Source of the DNA: Rhytidiadelphus loreus
Lineage: Eukaryota; Streptophyta; Bryopsida; Hypnales; Hylocomiaceae
Assembly (NCBI GenBank): GCA_947034895.1
Contig: OX344761.1
Span: 24,750,863 to 24,814,862, forward strand
Length of the DNA: 64,000 nt
Direction of reading: 5' to 3'
Shown: positions 1 through 12,710 of the stretch, piece by piece
Layout of the letters: each line of letters opens with the position of its first letter
How positions within the stretch are numbered: the first letter of the stretch is position 1
Translations under genes and position numbers: made by a program
The notes under the pieces: generated by a model
What the model was told of the DNA's origin: nothing
What the model saw: only the letters and a program-made list of their open reading frames with translations
Database searches by the model: none

Positions 1-3000
1 AACACCATAATCCCACATGAGATTGTTCTAAAAAAATGAACTTAACCTTGTTAAACAATTTTCTTGAAAATTTGTGAAAATTGCATTAAAAAATGAATCA
101 TGTAAGTTGTTTTTTCAAAAAAATGCTTAGACGATCTGAAAAACAAGATCGTCCCTAATATTCTCATCACTAGTCAAAGTGGAATGGATCAAATATTCCC
201 ATGTAGACAAGAGTATATTCTATGGGGGAAAAAAAATTTAATTTAATTTTAAATTTTTGTGATATTTTTGTGCTATCCAATGATTTGCTTTTGAGCTTAA
301 TATGGTATAATTTTTTGTTTCCGTGCACTGATTAGAATAAAAATTAAATTCCTAGAAAGTTAATGTTTTTTTTTTATATTGAAAAATGTTTCAAAAATCA
401 AGTCAAAAACCGAGATAATAGGAACTTGCGTGAACTTTGTAGTACTCCCAACGGAACACTTGGTCCTTTTGGGGTTAATGAATTTTCAAAGTTTTTTTAA
501 TTACAAATTTTTAATGACTTTTAGTAAAGTTTTTATAGGAATCTTAATAACTTCATAATTTATGTAAATTGATTTCCAATTTAGAATTCTATAAGAACTT
601 AAGAATTTTGACTCGTCTTTTCATAAGTGTGAATATAAGTCTTTCAAACTTAATGTTCAATGGTCAACATAGGTGGCAACAAAATATATATATAATTCAA
701 CTTTTGATTTAAATATTTAACAAGGGAATGAATATGAATTTTAATCATTTTTTCTTATAAGTAAAAGATTTACTTCAAAGATAAAACAATTATGTATGTT
801 TTACCTATTTTTGTATAAACAATATTTTTAAGCAATTTTTGTGTCTAATAAAGAATGAAATTAGATGTTTATGCAATGACGACCCACCTATGAAGTTCAC
901 CTTCTTAATAATTACATGTGATTATTTGTTTTTTGTAATCAAATCAAACTATATGAGAAAATGAAGTTATCTTTATCACATTTGTATTTCTTACATTTGT
1001 TGCATTAAATGACTTTGGTGTTGGAACTTGAAAGACTTATCTAGTCACATAAAAATGACAAACTTATATTATGGAGCCTATATACAATATACATTCAAGG
1101 TAGATATGTAGAATAATTTTTATTATGAATTGATAGATTCCATCACTTCTAATGCAAAAATATTGTGATTATTAAAATTATAATTTAGACTAGATATCAT
1201 TGTACACAAATATGAATTGATTGGTTGTATCACTTCCAATGCAAACTAACATGACTAAGATTAGAAAGCATGCCATCTCATAGTTGTATTCAATATATAA
1301 GAAGATAGGCCACTTTTTCTTTACATCACTTCCATTCTATTATACCTCAACATCAAATATAAATGCCATAGAATAATCTTTTGTCTTTGTATTAATACTA
1401 GAGACATTGTTTTGTTGACTTGACAAGTTGGAATTGTTGTGACATATATAAAATAACTCTTTCAATGTTTATCAAATGTGACGTTACTATAATAAAAGCA
1501 AACCTATTTTCGATAATGTAGATTTTGACAAATTAATTGTAGGTATTACAGATTTAAAAATTATGAAAAATATTAAATAAATGGCAATGCATGGGGTTGT
1601 AACTAATTTTGTTGTAGGTTTCAAGCAACTTCTTAGTCTTTGGCCAATGATTTAGATTTAATATTTATCCTATTTGTATATGATAAATGTAAATATTCCA
1701 TATTTTTAAAGCTTAAGTTTATTTGCATCAGTGTTAAAGTTAATGTATATTATCCTAATTTTTTTATGTGATTACCTTTGCTATTCCATGGAAATTCACA
1801 TTATGTTTGTGATAGAAATCTAAATGTCAATTTTGGATAAATGTGCTAATAGTTATTATTAGAGTATGGAGGTGACATTTTTGGAATATGGAGTAACTAT
1901 TTATGAGTGATTTGATACTTTCAATAGGATCATCTGCCTTTGGAGATGCAAAACAATCAAAGAACATGGCCAATTTAAGCTACAATGTTGTGACCTGTTT
2001 AGGAAAATATTATGGCCATTTATCATACACTTTGAAACATTCATACAACATATTGAATCACTCAATCATATGGTGAACATTCAAAAAATACAAGCTAAGT
2101 GAAATTTAAAATTGTCTATCAATTACTAATATGCTTTAATAAAAATGAAGGCAATTTCCTACTAAGAATTTTGATCAAATGATCATTCAATTTTTTTTTC
2201 AAGTAGTTGTCTCACCATTGTCAAAATTTTAAGTAGTTACACTATAAAGGACTCTATTTAAGGTAGAAGCACCTATTTCAAACAAAAAAAATCATGTCAT
2301 GACTTTTGAGGTTGACCTATTGTGGATAATAGTTGTATGCACTATTCATTGAGAAAGAGTCTTTGTTTGTACCTTCTTGTTCACTCATCTCTCTTCCCTG
2401 CTTGCTTAGGAAAAAGTGCCGAAACTAACCACAACAGGTGAGTATAAGAGATTAGAATGGGTCTCAATGAAAAATTTATATTTACATTGAATAATGTATT
2501 TACTCTTGGGGAAAAAAAGTCATTTTTTTTTTGCATTCTTCCTCATCCTTATATTTGCAAACATTGAGCTCAGTTTCTCAATGAATTTCTAATATCATAC
2601 ATGATCAAATGCTTAAGTTATTAAGAATAGGTACTTCTACCTTATGGTTGCATTGGCTTGCTTTGTGAGTAAGGTCCTACCCAAACTTCCTCACAATAAT
2701 TTTTGTGTGCATGCAAAGCTTATAACAAATTAAATTTTAATACATTTTTTTTTTTTTTTTTTGACACAAATAAAGGGCGCCCTTTACTGCAAAAGAAGAA
2801 TAGAATACAAGGCCCAGTTGCAAGCAACCTGAGCCAAAAAGACGGGACAATTTCAATACACTTTGGCTTTGGGTTTCATCTAAGTTGGGTCCCAAAAACA
2901 TTCTTTGTGCACAATTCTATTTTATTCAATCAAAGAAGAAAGTGTAAGCAATATTAATATTTATTGAAGAGGATAAAATTGCCTTTGGCTTTTAGCACTA

Positions 3001-3239
3001 CACTAGCTTATCTGTCAGTCAATAGCTACTTTTATAACTTCTTCTTCTTTTAAACAATAGGAGCTTTTACAACTTTCATAGCATTTTTATTTTATTTTAT
3101 TTTATTTTGCAACAATATATTTTGTGTGTATGTATTATAGCTAGAATATCAGATTCATTCACTGAAATTCCGTTGCAAAGTTACAGCTCCCATTCGTGGG
3201 TTCCACAGAAATTGATGTTGTCACATTTTAGGGGTTGTC
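1..3239. other. AT-rich intergenic DNA
   Basis: I see no gene here. The stretch is very AT-rich with many A and T runs, including a T tract near 2745-2761. No open reading frame shows recognisable motifs, and no clear terminal inverted repeat was found. It is probably old, degraded repeat DNA. Confidence 0.6.
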
Positions 3240-3420
3240 ACACCTCCGAGAAAGACACTTTGCATGCAAAAAACTTTTTACAACCATTCTTCACCTCAAG
3301 AAGAGAAGAAAAAAATTCTCAATTTTTAGAGAATGGGGTCCTCCACAATTCAAGGAGAGAGTGCTATGTCCTCATTCTCTGAAGATTGTGAATGGAGAGA
3401 AGGTGTGATAACCCCTATTG
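3240..3420 (+). mobile_element. LTR retrotransposon remnant: 3' internal end, polypurine tract and start of LTR
   Basis: A purine-rich tract (GAATGGAGAGAAGG, ending at 3403) is followed directly by TGTGATAACC, the TG start typical of an LTR. The upstream 160 bp recur at about 25,395-25,534, where the same layout ends in GAATGGGGAGAAGG then TGTCAAAACC. A polypurine tract abutting TG is the signature of the junction between the internal region and the 3' LTR. No gag or pol motifs survive nearby and I could not find the LTR end, so this is only a remnant. Confidence 0.5.
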
Positions 3421-3639
3421 GTTAAGTTGCCTTGTTTCTTGTTGATAAGAGATAATTATGATGTTTACAAAGCTCACCCTACCTCCTTGGACTATTCATT
3501 AGGAAGAGTTTTAGGCCTGCAAAAGGCTGTCAATTTTCAGCAACCCTGTAATGCAAGTACATTTTTTTTTAAATTTATTATTATTATTATTATTTTTAAA
3601 AAAAATTAATATATACTTTTTTTTAAAAATTGTCGTCAA

Positions 3640-3745
3640 TCTGATGTGGCGCTGACGTGGCACCAGTAGTGCCACGTCAGATCCAGAAAACGAGAAAAAA
3701 AAATCTCCTGATTGCACCAGGGGGAAACTCACAGCCTTTTACAGG
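3640..3745 (+). repeat. Double-palindrome dispersed repeat, copy A
   Basis: It contains a perfect 12-bp palindrome: CTGACGTGGCAC at 3652-3663, a 5-nt loop, then GTGCCACGTCAG at 3669-3680. It follows an AT-only tract, as in the other copies of this family (B 3870-4090, C 35378-35440, D 49545-49650, E 59210-59410, F 26166-26390 reversed). The second palindrome of the family (GTTCCCA-N5-TGGGAAC) is degraded here to GGGGAAACTC. Confidence 0.55.
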
Positions 3746-3869
3746 CCTGAATTTTTTTGTAATGGACAGTGTTAACCCTTGAAAGGCCCTTGGACTCTTC
3801 TTTTATACCACTGTATCTTTCAAATACAACTAGACCCAAATTTCCTTTTCTAAGTTGTTGTCTCAAATG

Positions 3870-4090
3870 GGGAGAAATGAAGCTTCTGAGAGACCGTCTG
3901 GCCATGGTTCCCCATGCTGTGAACCATGGCCGGACAATCACATTATTTAATAATAAATAATAAATATTAAAATATTAAATTTTTTTTTGTTAGAATAATT
4001 AATTACTACAGTCTGACATGGCAGTTTCTGTGCCACGTCGTACTACTGCTGCTTTTGTGATGTTCCCACAGTCTGGGAACGTCAAGGAAC
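3870..4090 (+). repeat. Double-palindrome dispersed repeat, copy B
   Basis: Best-preserved copy. It starts with an 11-bp perfect inverted repeat (GGCCATGGTTC 3900-3910, 10-nt loop, GAACCATGGCC 3921-3931). An AT-rich tract of about 75 bp follows, then CTGACATGGCAG...TGCCACGTCG near 4013-4040, and then GTTCCCACAGTCTGGGAAC at about 4063-4081. The AT tract followed by these last two palindromes, in this order, recurs at five other places in the window. Confidence 0.6.
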
Positions 4091-5952
4091 TCGAGGTCTC
4101 TCAATGGCCTAAAAAATCCTCTAATGCCCTCCCAAACCATGTGTTCCTCCCTTCTATTGCCAATGGACACAACCACATTTGCATCCCATGACTTGCAAAG
4201 GCATCAGGTCCTTGATCGTACAAAGTCATCGTTGTTTCATATCGCACTATGTGTGTTAATTTCTTTAGCCATTGTTCTACCTTGAATTTGTAAAATTGCA
4301 ACACAACATTCAATGCGTGTTTTCAATGTGTCCGACTTTGTTGTTTGCAATGACCCTTGAATCCACCTTCATACTCAACAATACGTGAAAAAAAACTCAC
4401 ATACAACCAAAGAGGGTCTTTAGGCTATTCTAGGATTAAATTTGATATTTTAACCTCTAAAGTCCCACAAGTTCCTTTGAGTGACTCTTAAAGGTTTGGG
4501 CAAGTTCCTATGATCTCAATTTTTGGCTTAATTTTTAGAATTTATTTTTCAAGATAGGAAAACCGATTAGATTTCTAAGAATATTTCATTTTTAATGTAA
4601 AATCTTTTCTGTACTTCTCTTTGTAACGTGGAAAAGTCCATTTGAAGTTTGTATTATTGACTTTCTATTGGATCAACTTTTTCTTAAAGTCATCAAAATA
4701 GAATGAGGTCCATGAGCCTCCACTTGAAAATTCAGGTAATATCCCTGTTTTTAGTCAAAGATGCTCTAAGCACCATCACATGGCATTCCTGCAATTGCAC
4801 CCGCATGTGAATAGACTCTTGATTTACACCATTCTAAAAAAGAGAGGCCTCTAGAAAACAAATTCTTCTCCATTGAACAAATTCAAATCCAAATATTCAT
4901 GTTGAGAGTTTATCTCAATTTCAATCGTTTAGGATATTTTTTGAGTTTTACTAGCTATTTTCCTTGAATTCCCTCAATGAACTGTTTTTTCAAGTACTAA
5001 GTCTAATTTTTTTTCTCTGTTTTTTATTTGAAACAAAAGTTTTATAGATTTTTTCACTTGATTTTTTCCAATATTTTTCAAATTGCAACCGATTTTGTTC
5101 CCAATTCCACCAGCTAACAATGAACTAACCAATGATTCTCCCCCAACATCGTAGAGATAGGGGAAACACAAAAACTAGTACAAAAAGAGCCCCGCACCGC
5201 AAAAAGAGCCCCACGCGGATCATCATGACCCTCTATTTTTTCGCCATTTGGGTGACTCACCTCATGATTACAAAGTGCAATAGGTTGTATCATTACGCTA
5301 CTGCTCTTCAACTGGATTCCACAAAACCATGTATGCTGGAAAAAAAAGTGAAGGGCACAAGAGTATGTATGGCTGAAATCCAAAGTGGAAGAATTTTTTA
5401 TTTTTTATTAAATAAATAAATTACAATGCATGGACAATTCCTATTGATAAAGGAAAAAAAAGGTACAACGAACCAAGGGAACAAGTCCCGGGCAACATTT
5501 TAAAGCTGAAGAATTTGATTTCATGCTCAAAAGGGAAGAAGCCAAACCCAAATCGAATGAGTCCAAACAATTACTGGAATGATTCGCGGAAGTGAATGGT
5601 TCAGTTACCATAAAGATTGTGCGCTCATCATTGAGGCCCAAAAGAAAAAGGAAAAAAAAGGCAGTTCAGTTCAGTTGTTATACACACCCCATTTTTGCTT
5701 TGAAATCAAAAGTTTTCACAGGTGTAAAAAAAAGAAGACGAGAATAGAATTCATCGCAAAGTTTGTCCTGAGTTTGTAAATGGGTATCAGAGGAAAGTTT
5801 AATCAAGAATAGTACAAAACAAACACGTCACCAGACTCCATCAGACCCCAGTTTTGGTGCTCCATGGAGTTTCATCCTGTGGTTTTCCCAAACTTTGGCT
5901 CTTGGTCCCCAGCATTGCACACACTAACACTTTACAATTACCTCTAAGGTGG
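4091..5952. other. Intergenic DNA without recognised gene
   Basis: No convincing gene. Several open frames of 60-95 codons overlap on both strands without motifs. A short direct duplication, AAAAAGAGCCCC followed by a C/G-rich tail, lies at 5182-5218 in two 18-19 bp units. Confidence 0.5.
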
Positions 5953-6246
5953 TCTGCTCTAAAAGCAACTATTTAAGAGCTGATTGCCTTTTCAGGGAAG
6001 CTAAATTCCTTAAAAAATAATTTTCAGTAAATTTTTCACAGGAAGAGAAATGGAACTAGCATCTAACCCAATTAGTTTCATATTTTTTGGACCTTCATGG
6101 AATTAGTTACGATTTTTTGAAGGTGAAACGCATGGGTCCTTAAAAGCAACCATCTCGTGAAATGTACACTGACAAAACATTGAAGAAAGCAAAATGTACC
6201 CCTATGTCATGATCGCTTTTAGAGCACAGGCGCTTTTAGAGCAGTA
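5953..6246. mobile_element. MITE, GCTCTAAAAGC family, copy 1
   Basis: Ends are inverted repeats: CTGCTCTAAAAGC at the left (about 5954) and GCTTTTAGAGCAG at the right (ends about 6244). The right end carries a second GCTTTTAGAGCA just inside the first. The interior (ATTTAAGAGCTGATT..., TGGAACTAGCATCTAACC, TTTCATATTTTTTGG) matches elements at 6555, 7001, 12421 (reversed) and 16541. There is no coding capacity, consistent with a non-autonomous DNA transposon. Confidence 0.65.
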
Positions 6247-6554
6247 ATGTGTTTCAAGAAAAAGAAAACCAGAAAAGCAAGCAAGGAAGCAAGATGCTGC
6301 AAACCAATGATAGGAATGCTACCTGTTTGGCATACTCCACCAGAACCCGGGCTCTTTTTCATGTGATATTATCACAAATATATTTGGTTGGCCTATCCGG
6401 GGCACAACTGCAAACTTTTTCACTTACGGATTTCAGTGCTTTCAATTCAATCACCGGGTCCGTGGCCGGAGGGTTTTTTTACATGCATTGGGTAAGAAGC
6501 GACAACAAAGGGCGGTAGGTGTGTCAAGTTGGAGATAAAATTGGATGATGTCCC

Positions 6555-6885
6555 GTGTATGGTAACAGGTCCATAAATCGACCATTTAAGAGCTAAAACT
6601 GATTTTGGGGGAGGTGAAACTTCTTGAAATATTTCTCAGTTAATTATCCTTGAAAGACAAGTGGAATTGGCATCTAACCTAAGTTGTTTCATGTGTTTTG
6701 GAACTTTTTGAAATTAGTTATGATTTTTTGAAGTTCAAATGCAATGGGCTCTGAAATAGTCCACCTCTTGAAATGTACACTATTTGTACATTGCTGATAC
6801 CATGAAAAAGCAACATGTACAAATAGTGTACATTCCAGGAGGTGGGCGATTGTAGAGCCTGAGCGCTTTATGGACTTGTAACCTT
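6555..6885. mobile_element. MITE, GCTCTAAAAGC family, copy 2
   Basis: Ends GGTAACAGGTCCATAAATCG (6561-6580) and, inverted, CGCTTTATGGACTTGTAACC (ends 6883). The interior shares CATTTAAGAGCT, GGAATTGGCATCTAACC and TTAGTTATGATTTTTTGAAG with copy 1. It also holds a perfect inner palindrome, AATGTACACTATTTGTACA near 6771 with its complement near 6817, so the RNA could fold into a long hairpin. Confidence 0.65.
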
Positions 6886-7000
6886 ACTACACTAAAACCT
6901 CTCTAAAGTAATATTAAGATTGGGACTGGACTTTGCTAACTATAATACATTAGGGAGGGTCATTGCATGAATGATGTTTGTCGGGACCGTGCAATCAACG

Positions 7001-7410
7001 AGGTAGGAGGCTCTGAAATGACTCATCTAAGGTCTGATCCGCCTTTTTGTGTCTTTTCTTAAATGGATGTATTTATAGCTCATTTTCCAAACAAAGAAAA
7101 ATAGAAGAGGAATCTAACACAAGTGGTTTCATATTTTTTGAAGCATTTTTGAATTACTTATGGATTTTCAAAGGAGTTGTGTCATAGGTCCCTAATTATG
7201 TCCCTAGGTCTTCTATAAACCGTTCACTTGCAACTTCTAAAGAAATATAGGAAAGCAAAGAGAATGATTGGCTCTTGCAATTAATAATTTTTTTTTCCTT
7301 GATTCATTCAATGACTATAGAGGTCAAATTTATGAATTACCATTTGAACATTTCACAACCATTTATAGGGTCTATTCTTAATGCTCGCTCCGTTTCAGAG
7401 CCTCCTACCT
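7001..7410. mobile_element. MITE, GCTCTAAAAGC family, copy 3
   Basis: A perfect 18-bp terminal inverted repeat, AGGTAGGAGGCTCTGAAA at 7001-7018 and TTTCAGAGCCTCCTACCT at 7393-7410. The interior matches copy 5 (16541-16944) over most of its length, for example TTGAATTACTTATGGATTTT and GAATGATTGGCTCTTGCAAT. An open frame at 7275-7571 overlapping the right end has no recognisable product and is probably chance. Confidence 0.7.
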
Positions 7411-8841
7411 TAGTACCTGAGAAAAGATATTACTTTAGAGAGTATTGCTTTAAGGAAGTTCTATTATACCTTTTGTGCAACTTTTGTGCAAGTGCACTTT
7501 TATTAGATGTTATTTTTTTATTTTTTTTTCTGTTGCTCATTGTGTGGAAATGGTCATTGAAGTCCATCTAGTTTGAAAATTAAAATGAAGTATATTGTTG
7601 TATTGTTGGAGAATTTTTTTCCATCATAACATTGTGTGTTGATCCTAGTATTTTTCTCCACATTTGAATAAGAAAATGCATTGGATTTTATCATTGTCAT
7701 CTCTCTACATATAACCACATAATACCCTAAAGAATTGTAGAAAAACTATATTGCAATGGAATATAAATACCATTTTTAAAACATAAATTAATACATTTTT
7801 TTTTTCTACATTTGATTTTTTAATTAATGAATTAAATTTGTTTGACTCCTAAAAGACCAAGGCCTTTTTTCTACCAAAAAACACTAAAAATAGTCATTTC
7901 TATAGCAAAGAGTAAAAAAGATTTGAAAATTGTTTTTTTTTTGCACGTTTAACCTTTGGATCTTACACCTAATTAGAATGAGAATGTATGGAAAAAAATT
8001 CAAAAATTTTGACTACACAAATTGCAAGATACTTGCATTTAAAGTAAAAAAAACAAGTTTGTCAACACATTGCAAGACTAAATTATTTGATTTTAAACCA
8101 TCTTGAATTAAATTTTTTGCACTACAAAATTTTGAGCTTTAAATCTTTATTGTGGAAAATTGATTTGAGAGTTTAGGAAAAAAATTCAATTTTATTTTAT
8201 TTTAATTCTTTAATTTAGTATTAAGTAGAAGTAGGTTTGAGATAGAAGGAAATTCTGAATACTTAATATCTCTAAAATGGAATTAAAATATGTTGATTCC
8301 AATATGAAGATGCTTTAATTGCCTAAAAAATAAAATTGTCCATAACTTTCTTATAACAAATCCAAATGGAATGAATAAAAGCTTTCCAGGTAGAAAAATA
8401 TATAATTTACGAGAGAAAAAAATTAAAATTCTAAAATTATTTTTTGTTACTTGCTCTCCCTTGTTTTGAGCTCATTTGGGCATAACTTTTGTTCTTGGGC
8501 ATCAATTCAAAAAAATAAAAAATGATATTTCCATGAAGCTAATTAGTTTTTCTATCTTCCAAAAAAAGTTTTAAAAAATCATGATAAAAATTCAACCCAT
8601 AGGAACCTACCCAAAATCCCATTTGTCCTCCAAAGGGATAATGGTCCTTTAGAGGTTAAATTATTTTTATTGCACTATACTATGCCTTACATGAAGGTCA
8701 GATTTGGTATAAATTAAGTGATTTTTGGTTTTAAAAATATCACATGTCATCTTGTGAATGGTGTGATGTGATGTGGACCCTTGAGAATTTGACATAGAAA
8801 TTCAATTTTTGCACTCAATGTCGAATTAGAAAGGCTAAAAT

Positions 8842-8844
<3 letters not shown>
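7411..8844. other. AT-rich intergenic DNA
   Basis: I see no gene or clear element end in this stretch. Confidence 0.55.

Positions 8845-8879
<35 letters not shown>
8845..8879. repeat. (TA)n microsatellite
   Basis: An uninterrupted alternating TA run of about 34 bp just before a dispersed repeat copy. Confidence 0.9.
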
Positions 8880-8881
<2 letters not shown>

Positions 8882-9243
8882 TTTAATAAATTCAACTCTA
8901 GGATCCTTTAGTCAACTTATTTAGGTATATCCTTCCAAAGTTTTAGAGTGAAATTGCCACCAATTGCTAGTTCAATTAATATGCCTAAACTTCCAATAGT
9001 ATATTTCTTTTGGTCCTTCTCAAGGATGAGGTTTGTCTTTCAACATTTTTAGGAGAAAAAAAAGTATGTCCTATAATTTGTGCAACTTAGTCCATATGTA
9101 GGAAATGGTTGGAGATTATGAAAAAGAATTTAACCAAAAAACTTTTGTATTCATCTTTAAGAAAATTAGAAAGTGGAACGTGATATTGGATGAAAGAGAA
9201 AACTAAATGATTTTCAATTGTCATTAGTCATTTAGAAGGGGTT
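8880..9243 (+). repeat. Long AT-rich dispersed repeat, copy R1
   Basis: About 350 bp clearly related to 17442-17790 and 58385-58690. Shared words include TTAGGTATATCCTTCCAAAG-like, AAATTGCCACC, GATGAGGTTTGTCTTTCAAC and ACTTGTGCA-like. A segment further on (10440-10680) also matches 58926-59130, so the original element was probably well over 1 kb. No coding frame survives. Confidence 0.55.
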
Positions 9244-11180
9244 AAACTTAATTTTGAAAATTTTCAAACAAAATTTAAAAAAATATAGTATGTATGTTAT
9301 TTATTAGAACATTTTCACCATTGGGATTTTCAATTGTCAAAGTCATGGCCATTTTTCCGCCAGAAGTTGTTCGTTGGGCAGTTGGAGTAGGGTAATATGT
9401 GTTTGACTGTACAGGGGCAGCACAAGTGGGCAAGAGGACAAGAGAGGGGAGGGCAACGGGTTTGAAGTGGAAACCAGGGTCTTGGAAAGTTGGGCTTTGA
9501 TGTTGGGGGTTGGGCCGTTTGGGACATCTTGGGTCCCTTTCTACAAGTGTTGCCCAGTTTGTGAACTTCTTTGCAAGCAGCTTCAAACTTCAGAAGGTCA
9601 TAGAAATCTCAGATTTTCATATTTTTCAAAAAAAATATTTGCACTTGTCAAATATAAGTATGTCTTTCTATCCACTGTTCGGATTTTCAATATCTCAAAG
9701 TCTGTGGTGGGAAAACTGATTCGAAGATGACTTAGTGCATTGTCAATTTCTGGGACATTGTGGCATTGCAAGATTTTTTGGGAGGTGTTAGGTGTGTTGG
9801 ATTGCTTTGAAAATTGATATGCATATGCCTAACTTCAATACCTATAAGAAATTTTTTAAACTTTATGCTGTGTAGTGCATAAAAATTGAGCATGAGGCGG
9901 TCAAAGGCATCTGAAATTCTAGGGCACAGTGGGGGAAAAAAATGACTTTGAATGCAAATATCTCTCTATCCGTACGGTGAAAACTCACAAAAAGTTTACC
10001 ACACCCTCTCATAAAAATTTACTTCAAGATCTTACGGTTACATTTTCAAAAAAAACATTTTCAAAACATCATGAATGATTGTAGCAGAAATGGCAGTTTT
10101 TAGTGATTTTGGACCCAAAAAATGGCTCAGTCCTTTAAGGGTTAAAAAATGATTTTATATATTTTTTTAACCTTCATTGCCCTCAATGAATTCCCAAAGT
10201 TCATGAATGTATGAGTATAAGAATATTGTATCCTAGGAGTAACCCTCATTCATCAATAATTAATTATATACAATACAAATTTTGAAAATATGAAAAATGT
10301 CATAGGGTTTTTTAGGATGACATTATTTCTCAAAGAACTAAAAGAAAGTATCTTTGGGAAAAAAATTGTTCAAAGTTTTTAAATTAACCCTTAAAGATCA
10401 AGGATGCCCTATTTGGGTTGCAGCAAGGTGATTTTTGTGTATTTGACATAGAAGGTGCATGAATTGAGGTATACATTGGTGATAGATAGACAAGCAAACA
10501 CATGGGGAAACATTTGTAATCATGTTGAGATGGATTTTGTGACACATGGCACTCCCAACTTCAATCATTTCAGCACCTTCAACATGTCTCAAAAGAAACA
10601 AAATGGTCACATATTTAATTTTATGTTAAGGTTTAGATTGTATAATGAAATCCAAATGAAAGATGTTAGTTATTGATTTATCAATCCAATGGTGTATAAT
10701 GGCTCTCATAGTTATTCATACACTTTAAAAATTGGCATAAGTAATTGAGAAATTAGATTTTTTCAACAAATTTTGGACATATTGAAGTACAATCAAGACA
10801 TTTGTAGAATAAAATAAAATAAAATAAAATGATTTTTTTGAGAACTTAGTCAAATTTATTAGTAAAAAAACTTTTAATAGATAATTTTTTTTCAAGATTC
10901 TTTTTGTAAGTGGAATGAAGATTGTTTTTGGAATTTTTATGTAGAACTTTCACAAATTTTGAAAAAAAATTGAGTGAAATATTACTAAAGCATGACTCTA
11001 AATAGTTAAATTCTTTATAATTCACTCTGGAAATCTCCAAACAAATCACGATATATATATTATTTATTTAATGTACTTTTAAAATTTTGAACAGTTTATT
11101 TATTTATTTTTGGAATGAATTATAAGAAATAAACATTACTATTTAGAGTAAGATTTACAATAAAATATAAGATTTTAAAA
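9244..11180. other. Intergenic DNA with part of a dispersed repeat
   Basis: The segment at about 10440-10680 (GACACATGGCACTCCCAACT, then AAATCCAAATGAAAGATG) is related to 58926-59130. A slightly GC-richer patch at 9340-9560 contains overlapping open frames on both strands, but none has recognisable motifs. No gene is called. Confidence 0.45.
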
Positions 11181-11377
11181 TTTCTAAACTAAATAGGAAT
11201 ATCAAAGGGACCAAAAAATTGAAAGAACTTATTGTGGAAAACTATAGATGTTTGAAACATGATGTATAGCCCATAGACACTTCAATAACTATTGACATAC
11301 AACAAAGGTAGATATTTATATAGTGTGTAATGTCGATTAATTAGTATCGGTCCCCTTAAGACCCCTATTTAGTGTAC
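11181..11377. mobile_element. MITE, CACTAAATAG family, short copy
   Basis: The left end (AACTAAATAGGAATATC then AAAGGGACC) is the inverted partner of the right end (GGTCCCCTTAAGACC then CCTATTTAGTGT). The right 70 bp (TATTTATATAGTGTGTAATGTCGA...) closely match the right half of the element at 44742-45000. It is about 200 bp with no coding sequence. Confidence 0.55.
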
Positions 11378-12420
11378 CAAAAAATTCCAAAATTAATTTT
11401 CATTTCAATTACTAAAGAATCTTGAAAAAAAAGTTATTTTTAATAAAAAAAATTTACTGCTAAATTTGAATAAATTATCCAAAAATTAACAAAAATTAAA
11501 AAATTAAAAATTAAATTTTATGCTAGTGTGTTACTTCTACCACAACATGTCCAAATCTTATTGAGAATTTAATTCCTCAATCAGTTATTACAATTTTTAT
11601 AAGTGTACAAAACATTTTGAGAGTCACTCTATGTCATATCAAATTTTAGTACATAATTCATATTCTAGAAGTCAAATATGGTAAAGTATATACAAACAAT
11701 TCTCCAAATACTTTTCAAAGTTAGAGCATCGTCAATAGAAACAATATACTGACACAAAGTAATGGTAAGGAAATCTGAAAATGGAAAAATGTACCCCAAT
11801 ACTCATCTCACTTTCTTAGATTTTGGCTCTTACATAGCAATTTTTTCTTCTATGCATAGTGTGGCAAGCAAGCCACCATCTCTAGTAAAAGGAAATCATA
11901 ATAAAAACTACCAAACATGCACTTTCTCCAACCAATCATCCATTTTTGTCTCTCACACTAGCAACGTGGATAGTGTCTACAAGTAGGACACCAAGAACTT
12001 TAGAATTCAAAGTGACGTTAGAAAGTTGAGGCGTTGTAGCCAAGATTTTGCCACGATAAGAGAACGTCTGCTTAAACGTGCTCTACATATACCATTGCAA
12101 TACTTTTGAACCGACCCAAGATTGAAGATGCTCTTAAGATGGATACACCCAAAATTGCACCTTGCCTAAAACTACTATCATTACTTTGTGTACATCTCCA
12201 AAATCAATATATACGTATGTTGAAGAAATGATTTTAGAACATCTACCAAAAATCACTTTGATTCTTTATAACTTTTGCAAACGGTATCCAAATATTAGGT
12301 TCTTTGGTGCATTGGAGCTTCCCTGCACTTACCAACAAGAAAAGCAATGAAAATTTAACCAGTCTAATAGTAGTACCTAGGCACAAAGGCAAAAAATGGT
12401 GATCTAAGGGTAACCACTTT
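11378..12420. other. AT-rich intergenic DNA
   Basis: No gene recognised. Open frames at 11762-11986 and 12162-12350 have no motif, no splice context and ordinary AT-rich composition. Confidence 0.5.
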
Positions 12421-12710
12421 AAGGTAGTATGGGTGCTCTAAATGTGCCTTTGCTCTAAAAGTGACCACTAATATAGAGGTACATTTTGCATTCTTCAATG
12501 TGCCAATACTGTACATGTCAAGAAGTAGTTGCTTATGTGTTTCAACTTCAAAATTTTGTAACTAATTCCACGGAGGTCCAAAAAATATGAAACAACTTGG
12601 ATTAAATGCTAATTCCGTTTTTCTTCCTACCAAAATTTCTTGAAAATTGTTTTACAAACTTTAGCTTCCTCCCACCAAATGCACTCAGCTCTTAAAAGGT
12701 TTCCCTTTTT
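12421..12710. mobile_element. MITE, GCTCTAAAAGC family, copy 4 (reversed)
   Basis: Shares GTGCTCTAAATGTGCC and TTTGCTCTAAAAGTGACC at the left and CAGCTCTTAAAAGG at the right. Its interior is the reverse complement of copy 1 (CAAAAAATATGAAACAACTT, GGATTAAATGCTAATTCC). The ends are less exact than in the other copies, so the boundaries are approximate. Confidence 0.55.

Noticed and set aside
9275..9730. Overlapping open frames on both strands in a GC-richer patch
   Set aside because: Two frames on each strand are open over the same DNA with no motif or splice context; probably base composition.
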